Source of the DNA: Myxococcota bacterium
GTDB lineage: Bacteria > Myxococcota_A > UBA9160 > UBA4427
Length of the DNA: 64,000 bases
NCBI GenBank assembly: GCA_041389495.1
Contig: JAWKRT010000002.1
Coordinates: forward strand, 1 to 64,000
Direction of reading: 5' to 3'
Part shown: positions 16,901 to 26,021 of the stretch, piece after piece
How positions within the stretch are numbered: position 1 is the first letter of the stretch
How the letters are laid out: each line of letters begins with the position of its first letter
Notes under the pieces: model-generated
The model's input: only the letters and a program-made list of their open reading frames with translations
The model's database searches: none
What the model was told of the DNA's origin: nothing
Position numbers and translations under genes: made by a program

Positions 16901-17629
16901 ATGACCTACGAGATCCGCGCGATGGCCTTCGGCGAGATCCTCGACACCGGATTCCGTCTGCTGCGCGACCACGTCGGGCTCCTGCTCGGGATCGGCCTCG
17001 CCGGAACGCTGCCGCTCAACGTCGGGCTGTGGGCGATCGGGAACGACCCGGCGACCGCGCAGCTCGCGAGCGGCGTGGCGTTCCTGCTGCTCGCGCTCGT
17101 CGCGATGCCGATCGTGGGGGCGGCGACGATCCACGCGCTCGCCGAGCTGTACGTCGGGCGCTCGACGAGCGTCGGCGCCGCGCTGCGCGCGGCGCTCGCG
17201 ATCGTGCTCCCGCTCCTCGGCACGCAGCTCCTGGCCTCGCTCGCGATGCTGGCCGGCTTCGTGCTCCTGATCGTGCCGGGCATCTATCTCGTCTTCGCGT
17301 TCATGCTCCTCGTGCCGGTCGTCGTGGTCGAGCGCGTGTACGCGGGCCGGGCGATGGGTCGCAGCCGCGAGCTCATGCGCGGCAACTTCCTGCGCGGCTT
17401 CGGCCTGATGATCGTGGTCGGCCTCCTCTACTCCGTCGTCGCCGTCGCGCTCGGTCTGTTCGCGCTCGCGAGCCCGCTCGGCGGCGCCATCGCGCAGTCG
17501 GTCGCGCAGGCGATCTACGCCGCGTTCCAGAGCGCCGTGATGCTCGTCTTCTACTTCGACGCGCGCTGCCGCAAGGAGGCGTTCGACCTCGACCACCTCG
17601 CCGGCGTCGTCGAGGCCCGCGTTGCCTGA
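16901..17629 (+). CDS. Polytopic membrane protein
   Basis: This 242-residue inner-membrane protein has about five or six helices, for example VGLLLGIGLAGTLPLNVGLW, LLALVAMPIVGAATIHALA and LASLAMLAGFVLLIVPGIYL. The hydrophobic pattern and the ALxxVxxxA-type loops resemble the DUF7847 / glycerophosphodiesterase membrane-domain group that often heads MoxR-DUF58 operons. An excellent Shine-Dalgarno (GAGGAGG) precedes the ATG. It overlaps the next gene by 8 nt. Confidence 0.75.
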   Translation: MTYEIRAMAFGEILDTGFRLLRDHVGLLLGIGLAGTLPLNVGLWAIGNDPATAQLASGVAFLLLALVAMPIVGAATIHALAELYVGRSTSVGAALRAALAIVLPLLGTQLLASLAMLAGFVLLIVPGIYLVFAFMLLVPVVVVERVYAGRAMGRSRELMRGNFLRGFGLMIVVGLLYSVVAVALGLFALASPLGGAIAQSVAQAIYAAFQSAVMLVFYFDARCRKEAFDLDHLAGVVEARVA

Positions 17630-18296
17630 CGCGGCGGGTGCGGCCTCTACCGCGCACGCCGCGCTCGCGGCCGCCCGCCCCTCGGACGCGGAGCTGCGCG
17701 CGCTCTCCGCGCGCGTGCTCGAGCGGCCCGAGTTCGCGCAGTACCGCAGCACGGCGAGCGATGCGGAGCTCGCGGTGCTGCGCTGGCTGCGGGACTGGTT
17801 CGAGGGCGTGCCCGCGCTGCACGACGGCTCGCCCGTCCTCTACTGGTCGATCGTCGGCGGGCTCTCGCTCGTCGCGCTCCTGCTGATCGCGCACGTCGTC
17901 TACACGATCCGGCTCGCCGTGCGCGCTTCGGCGGCGAGCCCGGACGGGGCGTCGCCCGCCGCGGCGCCCGACGACCCGCGCGCGCGCGCCGAGGCGCTCG
18001 CGCGCGACGGGCACTACCTCGCCGCGGCGCGCGTGCTGCAGCTCGCGAGCGTGCAGATGCTCGTCGAGCGCGGGCACCTCGACCTGCGCCGGCACGAGCC
18101 GAACCGCGTGCTGTGCGCGCGCATCGCGCGCGCGACGAGCCTGTCGAGCTCGCTGCGCGGCGATCTCGTCGAGCAGATCCGCGAGGTCGAGCGCACATGG
18201 TTCCGCGATCGCGCGGAGCGCGTCGGCCTCTACCAGGATTCGCGCCGCACGCTCGCGCGCGTCGAGGGGCTCGCGCGCGTCGGGCGCGCGGCATGA
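17622..18296 (+). CDS. DUF4129-type membrane protein
   Basis: This 224-residue protein has one central membrane helix (about 72-95, VLYWSIVGGLSLVALLLIAH). An N-terminal periplasmic part contains PEFAQY and LRWLRDWFEG, and the cytoplasmic C-terminal half is helical. This arrangement and its place before DUF4350, MoxR and DUF58 genes fit DUF4129, possibly an adaptor of the MoxR complex. The start used is TTG 17622, overlapping the upstream stop; a slightly later start cannot be excluded. Confidence 0.72.
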   Translation: MPDAAGAASTAHAALAAARPSDAELRALSARVLERPEFAQYRSTASDAELAVLRWLRDWFEGVPALHDGSPVLYWSIVGGLSLVALLLIAHVVYTIRLAVRASAASPDGASPAAAPDDPRARAEALARDGHYLAAARVLQLASVQMLVERGHLDLRRHEPNRVLCARIARATSLSSSLRGDLVEQIREVERTWFRDRAERVGLYQDSRRTLARVEGLARVGRAA

Positions 18297-18309
18297 CGGG
18301 CGCGAACGC

Positions 18310-19530
18310 ATGACGTCGCGCGCGCGCATCTCGCTCGCCGTCGCGCTGCTCGCGATGCTCTTCGTCGGGACGCTCTGGAGCGCGCGCGCGCCGCGCGAGC
18401 GCGGCGCCGACACCTACGGGCTTCCGTCGTGGGGACAGCGCGCCGCCTACGACGTGCTGCGCGAGGCGGGCGTTCCGGTCGAGCGCAGCTTCGCCGCGCC
18501 GGCTGCGCTGCCCGAGGGCGCGACCGTCTGGTGGATCGCGCCGTTCGACGCGTGCGCGCTGCTCGCCTCCGCGCAGGGCGAGGACGAGCGAGCGCGTCCG
18601 TGGGACCCCGTGCCGTGGGTGCGACGCGGCGGCACCGCGGTGCTCTTCCTTCCCGCGGAGTCGCTCGCCTGCCTCGGCCGCGCGCGCATCGCAGGCGTGG
18701 CGGTGCCGCGGCGCTGGGTCGACGGCGTCGACCGCGACGCGTCGGTCCACGCGGTCGCCGACCTCGACGCGCGGCTGCGCGAGTGGATGGGCGACGCGTT
18801 CGCGGCCGAGAAGCGCGAGCAGTTCGTGTCGGGCCGCATCGCGCCGCGCGCGCGCGTGCTCTTCGACGTCGGCATCGCGAGCTTCGAGGCGGCCGGCGCG
18901 TGGGACGTGGCGGCGTCGGTCGACGGCCGGCCCTTCGTGCTCGAGCGCGCGGTCGGAGCGGGCCGCGTCGCGCTCGTCGCCGACGCCGGCATCGCGCGCA
19001 ACGGCGCGCTCGCGACGGGCGACAACGCGCCGCTCCTCTTCGACCTCGTCGACGCCTACGGCGTGCCGCGCATCGACGAGCGCGAGCACGGCCACGCCGC
19101 GTCGTCGTCGGCCGTCGCGACGCTCGCGCGCTCGCGCGCCGCGCCGGTGTTCGCGGGCACGGCGCTCGTGCTCGCGCTGCTCGTCTGGCGCGCGCACGCG
19201 CTGCCGCGCCGCGCGCTCGTCGACCCGCCGCGCGCGGCGCCGACCGTCGACGCGTTCGTCGACTCGCTCGCGCTGCTGTACGCGCGCAGCGGCGACCGCG
19301 CGCGCGTGCTCGCGCGCTACCGCGAGCTGTCGCTCCGGCGGCTGCAGCGCGCGCTGCGTCTCCCGCACGAGACGCCGCCCGAGCGCGTGCTCGAGATCGT
19401 GCGCGCGCACCCGCGCGTCGACCCCGCACACTTCCGCATGCTCGCGGCGAGCGATGCCGACCCGAGCCCCGGGCGCGTGCGCCGCGTCGCCCGCGCGCTC
19501 GACGCGCTCGTAGGAGAGGTGAGTCGATGA
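18310..19530 (+). CDS. DUF4350 domain-containing protein
   Basis: This 406-residue protein has an N-terminal membrane helix (about 7-25), a large periplasmic domain and a second helix near 279-297 (PVFAGTALVLALLVW). The periplasmic domain opens with YGLPSWGQRAAYDVLREAGV and contains VWWIAPF and GGTAVLFLP, as in DUF4350 domains, a glutamine-amidotransferase-like fold without known enzyme activity. The short C-terminal tail carries RYRELSLRRL. Its stop overlaps the MoxR start (ATGA). Confidence 0.82.
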   Translation: MTSRARISLAVALLAMLFVGTLWSARAPRERGADTYGLPSWGQRAAYDVLREAGVPVERSFAAPAALPEGATVWWIAPFDACALLASAQGEDERARPWDPVPWVRRGGTAVLFLPAESLACLGRARIAGVAVPRRWVDGVDRDASVHAVADLDARLREWMGDAFAAEKREQFVSGRIAPRARVLFDVGIASFEAAGAWDVAASVDGRPFVLERAVGAGRVALVADAGIARNGALATGDNAPLLFDLVDAYGVPRIDEREHGHAASSSAVATLARSRAAPVFAGTALVLALLVWRAHALPRRALVDPPRAAPTVDAFVDSLALLYARSGDRARVLARYRELSLRRLQRALRLPHETPPERVLEIVRAHPRVDPAHFRMLAASDADPSPGRVRRVARALDALVGEVSR

Positions 19531-20528
19531 CGACCGATGCGACGACCGGACCCGCGACGCCGACGGCCGGCGCCGACACGCGCGCCGTGCAGGATGCCTT
19601 CGCGCGCGTGCGCGAGGCCGTGGGCCGCGTGATCGTCGGGCAGGACGAGCCCGTCCGGCTCGCGTTCGCGACGCTGCTCTGCGAGGGCCACGCCCTCTTC
19701 GAGGGCGTGCCGGGCGTCGCGAAGACGCTGCTCGTGCGCACGCTCGCGAACGCGCTCGCGCTGCGCTTCGGGCGCGTGCAGTTCACGGCCGACCTGATGC
19801 CGGCCGACGTGATCGGGACGTCGGTGCTGCAGCAGGCGGCCGGCGACCTGCGCTTCCGGCCCGGGCCGCTGTTCACCGACGTGCTGCTCGCGGACGAGAT
19901 CAACCGCGCGCCCGCGAAGACGCAGGCCGCGCTGCTCGAGGCGATGCAGGAGCGCGCGGCGACCGTCGACGGCGTGCGGCACGACCTCGGCCCGTACTTC
20001 ACCGTGTTCGCGACGCAGAACCCGGTGGAGCAGGAGGGGACGTACCCGCTGCCCGAGGCGGAGCTCGACCGCTTCCTGTTCAAGGTGGTGGTCGGCTACC
20101 CGGGCGAGGACGAGGAGGTCGCGCTGCTCGCGCGCCACCACGCGGGTGGGGCGGGCGGCGGGGCCGCGGAGGCGGCCGTCGCTCCCGTCCTCGACGCCGG
20201 CGAGCTCGCGCGGCTGCGCGACGCGGTGCGCCGCGTGATCGTGCGCGACGAGGTGCTCCGCTACGTCGCCGACCTCGTGCGCGCGACGCGCGACGATGCG
20301 CGCTTCGAGCTCGGCGCGTCGCCGCGCGCGGGCGTGCTGCTGCTGCGCGCCGCGAAGGCGAACGCGGCGCTCGAGGGGCGCGACTTCGCGATTCCCGAAG
20401 ACGTGCAGCAGGTGCACCTGCCGACGCTGCGGCACCGCGTCCTGCTCGACGCCGCGGCCGAGGTCGACGGCACGACGCCCGACGAGGCGCTGCGCGCGAA
20501 CCTCTCGAGCGTGACGGTGCCGCGGTGA
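19527..20528 (+). CDS. MoxR-family AAA+ ATPase
   Basis: This 333-residue cytoplasmic ATPase has Walker A GVPGVAKT at 60-67, the adjacent LLVRTLANALALRFGRVQFT segment, DLMPADVIGT, Walker B LLADEINRAPAKTQAALLEA from about 120, and the sensor-1 region FATQNPVEQEGTYPLPEAEL. All are hallmarks of MoxR/RavA-type ATPases, which act as chaperones for neighbouring membrane or von Willebrand factor proteins. It sits between DUF4350 and DUF58 genes with start-stop overlaps on both sides, the standard operon for this family. Confidence 0.95.
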   Translation: MTTDATTGPATPTAGADTRAVQDAFARVREAVGRVIVGQDEPVRLAFATLLCEGHALFEGVPGVAKTLLVRTLANALALRFGRVQFTADLMPADVIGTSVLQQAAGDLRFRPGPLFTDVLLADEINRAPAKTQAALLEAMQERAATVDGVRHDLGPYFTVFATQNPVEQEGTYPLPEAELDRFLFKVVVGYPGEDEEVALLARHHAGGAGGGAAEAAVAPVLDAGELARLRDAVRRVIVRDEVLRYVADLVRATRDDARFELGASPRAGVLLLRAAKANAALEGRDFAIPEDVQQVHLPTLRHRVLLDAAAEVDGTTPDEALRANLSSVTVPR

Positions 20529-21850
20529 AGCTCTTCCCGAGCGCGCGCCTCGCGGCGTGCGCGCTCGCCGCGTGCGGCGTCGCCCTCGGCGCGATCTTCG
20601 CGCCGCCGCTCGTCGGCGTGCTCGCGATCGGCGGCGCTGCGCTCGCCGCGATCGCGCTCTTCGACCTCGCGCAGCTCGCGGCCGCGCCGCCTCCCGAGGT
20701 CGCGCGCGCGCTGCCCGCGCGCGCGCTCGTGCGGCGGCCGGCGCGGCTCGCGCTCGTCGTGCGCAGCCGTGCCGCGCGCTCGCTCGCGATCGAGGTGGTC
20801 GACGAGCTCCCGCGCGACGTCGCGCCGACCGATCCGCACGCCGGCCCGCTGCACCTCGCGCCGGACGCGGAGATCGAGATCGAGGTCGACGTCGTTCCGA
20901 CGGTGCGCGGCCTGCGCGAGCTCGGCGCTCCCGTCGTGCTCGTGCACTCGCCGCTCGGGCTGTGGACGCGGCGCGTCGAAGGCGCGCGCGGCGCGCTCCT
21001 CGACGTCGGCCCCGACACGACGAAGCTGCCGCGCTCCGAGGCGCTCGACGCCCGCCGCGCGCTCGCGGCCCTCGGCATCCGGCCCGTGCGAAAGCGCGGG
21101 GAGGGGAGCGACTTCGAGGCGCTGCGCGAGTACGTCCCCGGCGACGATCCGCGCCACGTCGACTGGAAGGCGACCGCGCGCCGCGGGCGGCTCATGACGC
21201 GCCTGCACCGCCACGAGCGCAGCCACCGCGTCGTGATCGCGGTCGACGCGAGCCGGCTCATGGCCGCCGCGTGCGGCGATCGCACGAAGCTCGACTGGGC
21301 CGTCGACGCGGCGCTCGCGCTCGCGTACACGGCGCTCGTGCACGGCGACCGCGTGGGCGTCGCGCTGTTCGACGAGAGCGTGCGCGGGTTCGTGGCGCCG
21401 CGCGCGCACCGCGGCGCGCTCGGCGCCCTGCAGCGCGCGCTCGCGCACGCGCAGCCGCGGCTCGTCGAGGCCGACCACGCGGAGCTCGTGCGCGCGCTCG
21501 GCGCGCGCCAGCGGCAGCGCGCGCTCGTCGTCGTCCTCACCGACTTCGTCGAGGCCGATGCGCCGCGCTTCCAGGCGCCGCTCGTCGCGCTCGCGCGCCG
21601 CCACCGCGCGCTGCTCGTCGCGCTGCGCGACCCGATCTACGCGGAGCTCGACGCCGCGCCGGCGGAGCGCGACGAGCGCGGCACCGACCACGCGATGCAC
21701 CGGCGCATCGCCATCGACGATCTGCTGCGCGACCGCGAGACCGCGCTCGCGCGGCTGCGCCACCAGGGCGTGCAGACGATCGACCTGCCGCCCGAGCAGG
21801 TCGTCGCCCCGGTGCTCAACCGCTACCTGGCGCTGCGCTTCGGATCGTAG
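20525..21850 (+). CDS. DUF58 domain-containing protein
   Basis: This 441-residue protein begins at GTG overlapping the MoxR stop. Two N-terminal hydrophobic segments (about 9-50) precede a beta-rich part. The DUF58 signature is GDDPRHVDWKATARRGRL from about residue 205, followed by a von Willebrand-type fold with VIAVDASRLMA supplying an incomplete MIDAS motif (DxSxx). It is the usual partner of MoxR ATPases and probably faces the cytoplasm. Its last 35 bp overlap the convergent SpoIIM-like gene. Confidence 0.92.
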   Translation: MKLFPSARLAACALAACGVALGAIFAPPLVGVLAIGGAALAAIALFDLAQLAAAPPPEVARALPARALVRRPARLALVVRSRAARSLAIEVVDELPRDVAPTDPHAGPLHLAPDAEIEIEVDVVPTVRGLRELGAPVVLVHSPLGLWTRRVEGARGALLDVGPDTTKLPRSEALDARRALAALGIRPVRKRGEGSDFEALREYVPGDDPRHVDWKATARRGRLMTRLHRHERSHRVVIAVDASRLMAAACGDRTKLDWAVDAALALAYTALVHGDRVGVALFDESVRGFVAPRAHRGALGALQRALAHAQPRLVEADHAELVRALGARQRQRALVVVLTDFVEADAPRFQAPLVALARRHRALLVALRDPIYAELDAAPAERDERGTDHAMHRRIAIDDLLRDRETALARLRHQGVQTIDLPPEQVVAPVLNRYLALRFGS

Positions 21851-22913
21851 AGCGCTGCGCGGCGAGCCAGCTCGTGTCGATCGCGCCCGCGCGGGCGCGC
21901 GCGACGCGGTGCGAGCCGAGCAGGATGGCCGCGACGAGCGCCGCGTTGGCGACGAGCACGAAGGCGCGCGCGCCCGAGCCGAGCGCAGACTCGCGCACGA
22001 AGCTCTCGACCACCGCGGCGAGCACGAGCAGCGGGACGGCGACCGCGAACAGGGCGAGTGCCGAGTCGCCCGCGTCGCGCAGCGCCTCGCGCACGCGCTT
22101 GCGGCCGGGCGCGATCAGCGCGAAGCCGAGCTGCAGCCCGGCCGCCGCGCACAGACAGATGGCCTCGATCTCGGGAACGCCGTGCGGCCCGACCCAGAGC
22201 GCGAACGCGAGCGCCGACTCGGTGGGCAGGAAGATGCCGGCGAGCGCGCCGAGCACGAGCCCGTTGTAGAGCTGGAGCAGCGCCGTCGGGATGCCGCCGA
22301 GCACGCCGACCGCGAGCGACAGCAGGCCGACGCGCGTGTTGTTCGCGAGCAGGTAGGTGCCGAACAAGGCGTTGTGCGAAGCGGGCGTGGCGTCGCGCGC
22401 GAGCATCTCGGCGCGCGCCGCGGCGGAGGTCGCGAGGAGCTCGACGCGCTCGGGCGAGTAGCCGAGCGAGGCCGGGACGAAGGCGGCGGCCGACGGCGGG
22501 TGCTCGATGACGAGGCCCGCGCCCGCGACCGCGCCGAGCACGAGGAGCGCCCAGGCCGCCATCTGATAGGCGAAGCTCCGCGCGACGGCGTCGGCGACGC
22601 GGGCGAGCGAGGGGCGCAGCGAGCGTCGGTGGAGGCGCTGTCCGTAGAGCAGCGTGTAGCCGCGCACGAGGGCGGCGTTGAGCGCGCGGGTCGCATCGGG
22701 GTCGGCGTCGCGGCTGCGCGCGCGCGCGAGGCGCGCCGACAGGAGGCGGTAGAGTCGGCCCAGCTCGCGAAGCTCGTCGAACGCGAGGCCGCGCAGCGCG
22801 GCCTTCTCGGCGCGCGCGAGCAGCGCGACGAAGCGCTCGAAATCGGTGTCGCGCCGGGCGTCGGCCGGCGACGGGCGCGTGGCAGGCGGAGTCGCGTGCG
22901 CGGGGAGGCCCAT
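21816..22913 (-). CDS. SpoIIM-like (DUF95) membrane protein
   Basis: This 365-residue protein has a soluble N-terminal helical region (about 1-110) and then five or six membrane helices, including FAYQMAAWALLVLGAVAGAG, the NNTRVGLLSLAVGVLGGIPT segment and GPHGVPEIEAICLCAAAGLQ. NNTRV and GPHGVPE-type motifs are typical of the stage-II-sporulation-M-like family, which occurs with MoxR/DUF58 operons in non-sporulating bacteria. It lies on the opposite strand to the operon. Its start codon is two bases from the divergent RDD start. Confidence 0.85.
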   Translation of the reverse strand: MGLPAHATPPATRPSPADARRDTDFERFVALLARAEKAALRGLAFDELRELGRLYRLLSARLARARSRDADPDATRALNAALVRGYTLLYGQRLHRRSLRPSLARVADAVARSFAYQMAAWALLVLGAVAGAGLVIEHPPSAAAFVPASLGYSPERVELLATSAAARAEMLARDATPASHNALFGTYLLANNTRVGLLSLAVGVLGGIPTALLQLYNGLVLGALAGIFLPTESALAFALWVGPHGVPEIEAICLCAAAGLQLGFALIAPGRKRVREALRDAGDSALALFAVAVPLLVLAAVVESFVRESALGSGARAFVLVANAALVAAILLGSHRVARARAGAIDTSWLAAQRSTIRSAAPGSG

Positions 22914-22915
22914 CG

Positions 22916-23752
22916 GTGAGCGAGGGTAACGGAGGGCGCGGCGTCGCCACCCACCAGTCGGTCGTGGCGCCCGAGCAGGTGCGGCTCGATCTCGCGCTCG
23001 CCGGGCCGAGTGCGCGCATGCTCGCCTACGCGGTCGACTGGGTGGTGCTGGCCTTCGTGCAGCTCGCGCTGTTCGCGCTGATGCTCGCCGTCGTCGCGGG
23101 CGGCGGCGCGGTCGCCGAGGCCCTCGGCGAGTGGCTCGGCCCGGTCGGCGACGGCGGCGATCAGGACGAGGTCGTGCCGGTCGTGCTGCTGTTCGTGCTC
23201 GCCGTATTCCTGTTCCAGCTCGTCGTCGAGAACGTCTACTTCGTGTCGTGCGAGCTCGCCTGGGGCGGGCGCTCGGTCGGCAAGCGCGTCGTCGGCCTGC
23301 GCGTCGTGCGCGACGACGGCCTGCCCATCGGCCTGCGCGAGTCGCTGCTGCGCAACCTGCTGCGCGTCGTCGACGCGCTGCCCACGAGCTACCTGGTCGG
23401 GCTCGTCGCCGTCGTCGCCACCGAGCGCGCGCAGCGGCTCGGCGACCTCGTCGCGGGCACGATCGTCGTGCGCCTCGATCGCGAGCCGCCGCCGCTCCGC
23501 ATCGAGGACGACGGCGAGGATCTGTCGCGCTTCCGCTTCAGCCGCGAGCAGCTCGAGGCGATCGGCCCGGACGAGCTCCGGCTCGCGCGGCAGACGCTGC
23601 GCCGGCTGCCGTCGCTCGACGAAGACCGCAAGCGCGCCGCGCTCGCGCGCGCGTGCGACGCGTTGGCCGACCGCATGCGCGCCGCGAAGGTCGACGAGAC
23701 GGATCGCGCAGCGTTCCTGCGCGCCGTCGTCCGCGCGCGCACGCGAGGTTGA
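22916..23752 (+). CDS. RDD family membrane protein
   Basis: This 278-residue protein begins at GTG. The RDD domain carries the eponymous helix-one residues (ARMLAYAVDWVVLAFVQLAL) and AWGGRSVGKRVVGLRVVRDD, followed by a RERQRLGD-like ERAQRLGDLVAGTIVV end. Three or four membrane helices lie between about 30 and 180. A cytoplasmic helical tail of about 90 residues follows. RDD proteins accompany SpoIIM/MoxR/DUF58 sets; their role is not established. Confidence 0.88.
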   Translation: MSEGNGGRGVATHQSVVAPEQVRLDLALAGPSARMLAYAVDWVVLAFVQLALFALMLAVVAGGGAVAEALGEWLGPVGDGGDQDEVVPVVLLFVLAVFLFQLVVENVYFVSCELAWGGRSVGKRVVGLRVVRDDGLPIGLRESLLRNLLRVVDALPTSYLVGLVAVVATERAQRLGDLVAGTIVVRLDREPPPLRIEDDGEDLSRFRFSREQLEAIGPDELRLARQTLRRLPSLDEDRKRAALARACDALADRMRAAKVDETDRAAFLRAVVRARTRG

Positions 23753-23907
23753 CGAACGCCAACGGCCGCGCGCGCGCGGATGCGATTTCCGGTGCGCGTT
23801 CGAGGGCTTCGGGCGCGACGACGCGACGGTTCGGCGGGATTCTCCGCTGGCCTTTCGCGCGGCGCGGGTGGTAGCCTGTGCGCCCCTGGCCCCGGAGACC
23901 CCGCCCG

Positions 23908-23931
23908 TTCATGACGAACAGTCGTGATGAA
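23908..23931. promoter_or_regulatory. Inverted repeat, TetR-type operator candidate
   Basis: TTCATGACGA and TCGTGATGAA form 10-bp arms with one mismatch around ACAG. The element lies about 110 bp upstream of the outer-membrane gene at 24040, in a 287-bp gap that is AT-richer than its surroundings. Two direct TGGGACGTCG copies, at 23935-23944 and 23947-23956, follow. The binding protein is unknown. Confidence 0.45.
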
Positions 23932-24039
23932 GTATGGGACGTCGCGTGGGACGTCGGCCGTGCAGGTCGGCGCGCGCGGGCGACGCGGCGCGGATCCGGG
24001 TCGCTCGCGTTCGGCAGCGGTGGACATGGATAGGAGCGG

Positions 24040-25629
24040 ATGGTGAGTCGGTACATCCTCCAACTCTGCGCGCGCGGAGCCGTCGTGCTCCTCGCGGCGG
24101 CGGTCGCGTCGCCGGCGCTCGCGCGCGACATCCTCGAGACGCCGTCCGCCCTGTACTTCACGCGCGACGAGGAGAACGGCATCCAGATGGCGCGGCCCAA
24201 CTCGGGCCTGAGCAGCCTGATCCTCTTCTTCCTCCCGCGCGAGCACGAGTTCGACGACTTCAGCGAGAACTCGATCCGCGCGTTCCAGAGCCTGGCGGCG
24301 GACATCGGCCGCGAGGCCGCGCGCCCGCGCTTCACGCCCTTCAACGCGACGTGGCTCTTCGACACGAAGGAGGACACGTACGAGATCGCGGATCGCGCGC
24401 TCGGCCCGCTGCTCGCGGAGCGCCCGACGACGATGGGCAAGGGCAAGTTCGCGATGGGCTTCAGCTACCGCCAGCTGAACTACGACCGCTTCAACGGCAC
24501 GAAGCTGGGCTCGCTGTCGGCGCGCATCCCGCACAAGGACGTGCCGTCCGACCCGGCCTTCGTCGAGAACCCGTCGCAGCCGTTCCGCAACTGCGACATC
24601 AACCCGGCGCTCGACGTGAACAGCCCGAGCTTCAACCCGAGCGATCCGCGGCTCGCGACGCTCGAGTTCAAGAACGGCTTCTATCCGTGCGGCCAGGAGC
24701 TCGACTTCATCGACGTCGCGATCGACTTCAAGATCGAGCAGGACTTCGTCGACTTCTACCTCGAGTACGGCGTCACGGACGACTGGGACATCGGCGTCGT
24801 GATGCCGCTCGCGCAGACGGTCTTCGAGGCGAACGCGAGCGCCACGGCGATGTACGACCCGTCCTCGGCCGCGCAGGGCTGGACGCTGCAGCGCAGCATC
24901 AACGCCCACTCGTTCTGCCGCTCCGTCGACAACACGAGCCCTCTCGTGCTCGCGACGCCGCCCGGCGGTGACAGCGGGCTCTTCACGCTGCCCGCGAACC
25001 TCGTGTTCGCGTGCCCGAACAACCCGGGCGACCTGTCCTTCGGCCGCCCCGCGACCTCGACGGATGCCGCCGGCTTCCCGGCGTCGGGCAATGCACCGGG
25101 GCCGAGCTTCCGCGGCCCCGTGCGCGACACGAAGAACGAGCGCGCCGTCGGCATCGGCGACCTGCGCATCCGCTCGAAGTGGCACGCGATCAAGACGGAC
25201 GGCTTCCTGATCCCCGACGTCGCGTGGGTGTCGGAGCTCAAGCCGCCGACGGGCATCGAGGACGACTTCCAGGGAACGGGCGCGCTCTCGGCGTCGAACT
25301 ACCTCGTCGGCGCGTGGCACATCTGGCGCCTGCACCCGCACTTCAACGCGGGCGTCGAGATCAGCACCGGGCCGGCATGGCAGGACGCGGCGGAGTGGAT
25401 CGTCGGGTTCGACGCCGAGGTCTTCGAGTGGCTCGGCGTGTCGTTCGACTACCTCGGCCGCATGCCGTTCGACGACAAGGTGGCCGACCGCCACGAGGTC
25501 GGCGGCGGCGTGAAGATGGTGATCACGCCGGGCGTCGCGCTGGCGTTCGACGCCATCGTGCCGCTCAACAGGAACCAGGGCCTGACCGCGAACATCAACT
25601 GGCGCGTCGGCGGCCAGATCCAGTTCTGA
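24040..25629 (+). CDS. Outer-membrane beta-barrel protein
   Basis: This 529-residue protein has a Sec signal peptide (AVVLLAAAVASPALA, cleaved near 30) and long alternating beta-strands to the C-terminus (VAFDAIVPLNRNQGL, ending RVGGQIQF). Strands such as DDWDIGVVMPLAQT and VGIGDLRIRSKWHAI resemble the MetA-pathway phenol-degradation barrel family. Cysteines in the middle loops (NCDI, CGQE, FCRS, FACPN) may form disulfides. GGAGCGG lies just before the ATG. It probably transports a hydrophobic compound and heads a group with the next two genes. Confidence 0.75.
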   Translation: MVSRYILQLCARGAVVLLAAAVASPALARDILETPSALYFTRDEENGIQMARPNSGLSSLILFFLPREHEFDDFSENSIRAFQSLAADIGREAARPRFTPFNATWLFDTKEDTYEIADRALGPLLAERPTTMGKGKFAMGFSYRQLNYDRFNGTKLGSLSARIPHKDVPSDPAFVENPSQPFRNCDINPALDVNSPSFNPSDPRLATLEFKNGFYPCGQELDFIDVAIDFKIEQDFVDFYLEYGVTDDWDIGVVMPLAQTVFEANASATAMYDPSSAAQGWTLQRSINAHSFCRSVDNTSPLVLATPPGGDSGLFTLPANLVFACPNNPGDLSFGRPATSTDAAGFPASGNAPGPSFRGPVRDTKNERAVGIGDLRIRSKWHAIKTDGFLIPDVAWVSELKPPTGIEDDFQGTGALSASNYLVGAWHIWRLHPHFNAGVEISTGPAWQDAAEWIVGFDAEVFEWLGVSFDYLGRMPFDDKVADRHEVGGGVKMVITPGVALAFDAIVPLNRNQGLTANINWRVGGQIQF

Positions 25630-25652
25630 GTGCGGGCGCCGGCCGTGGAACG

Positions 25653-26021
25653 ATGACGCCGCGCCGCGCCCACCTCGCGCTCTTCGCCGCCTCGTTCCTG
25701 CTGCTCCCCGTCCCGTTCACGGTGCTCACGCCCGGGCTCGCTCCGGCGGTGCGCCTGCTGCTGCTCGGCGGCCTCACGGCGAGCGTCTTCGCCGTCGACC
25801 CCGATGCGATGTCGGGCATCATCGGCGGCGCCATGCTCGGGCAGGCGCTCGTCTGGGGCGCGGTGCTGTGGTTCGCGACGCGCGCGCTCGCGCGGCGGCT
25901 GCCGCGCGCGGCCGTGCTCGCGCTCGTCGCGCTGATGGCCGTCGCCTCGCTCTTCCCGATCTACCGCACGCCGTTCTCGTCGTCGGGCCCGACCGCCAAC
26001 GTGTTCGGGATCTTCGACTGA
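25653..26021 (+). CDS. Small polytopic membrane protein
   Basis: This 122-residue protein has three or four hydrophobic helices (LALFAASFLLLPVPFTVL, AVRLLLLGGLTASVFAV, LVWGAVLWFATRAL, AVLALVALMAVASLFPI). No family recognised. It lies 23 bp after the barrel gene, and its stop overlaps the ATG of the DUF3604 gene by one base (TGATG), so the three are probably one operon. Confidence 0.72.
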   Translation: MTPRRAHLALFAASFLLLPVPFTVLTPGLAPAVRLLLLGGLTASVFAVDPDAMSGIIGGAMLGQALVWGAVLWFATRALARRLPRAAVLALVALMAVASLFPIYRTPFSSSGPTANVFGIFD

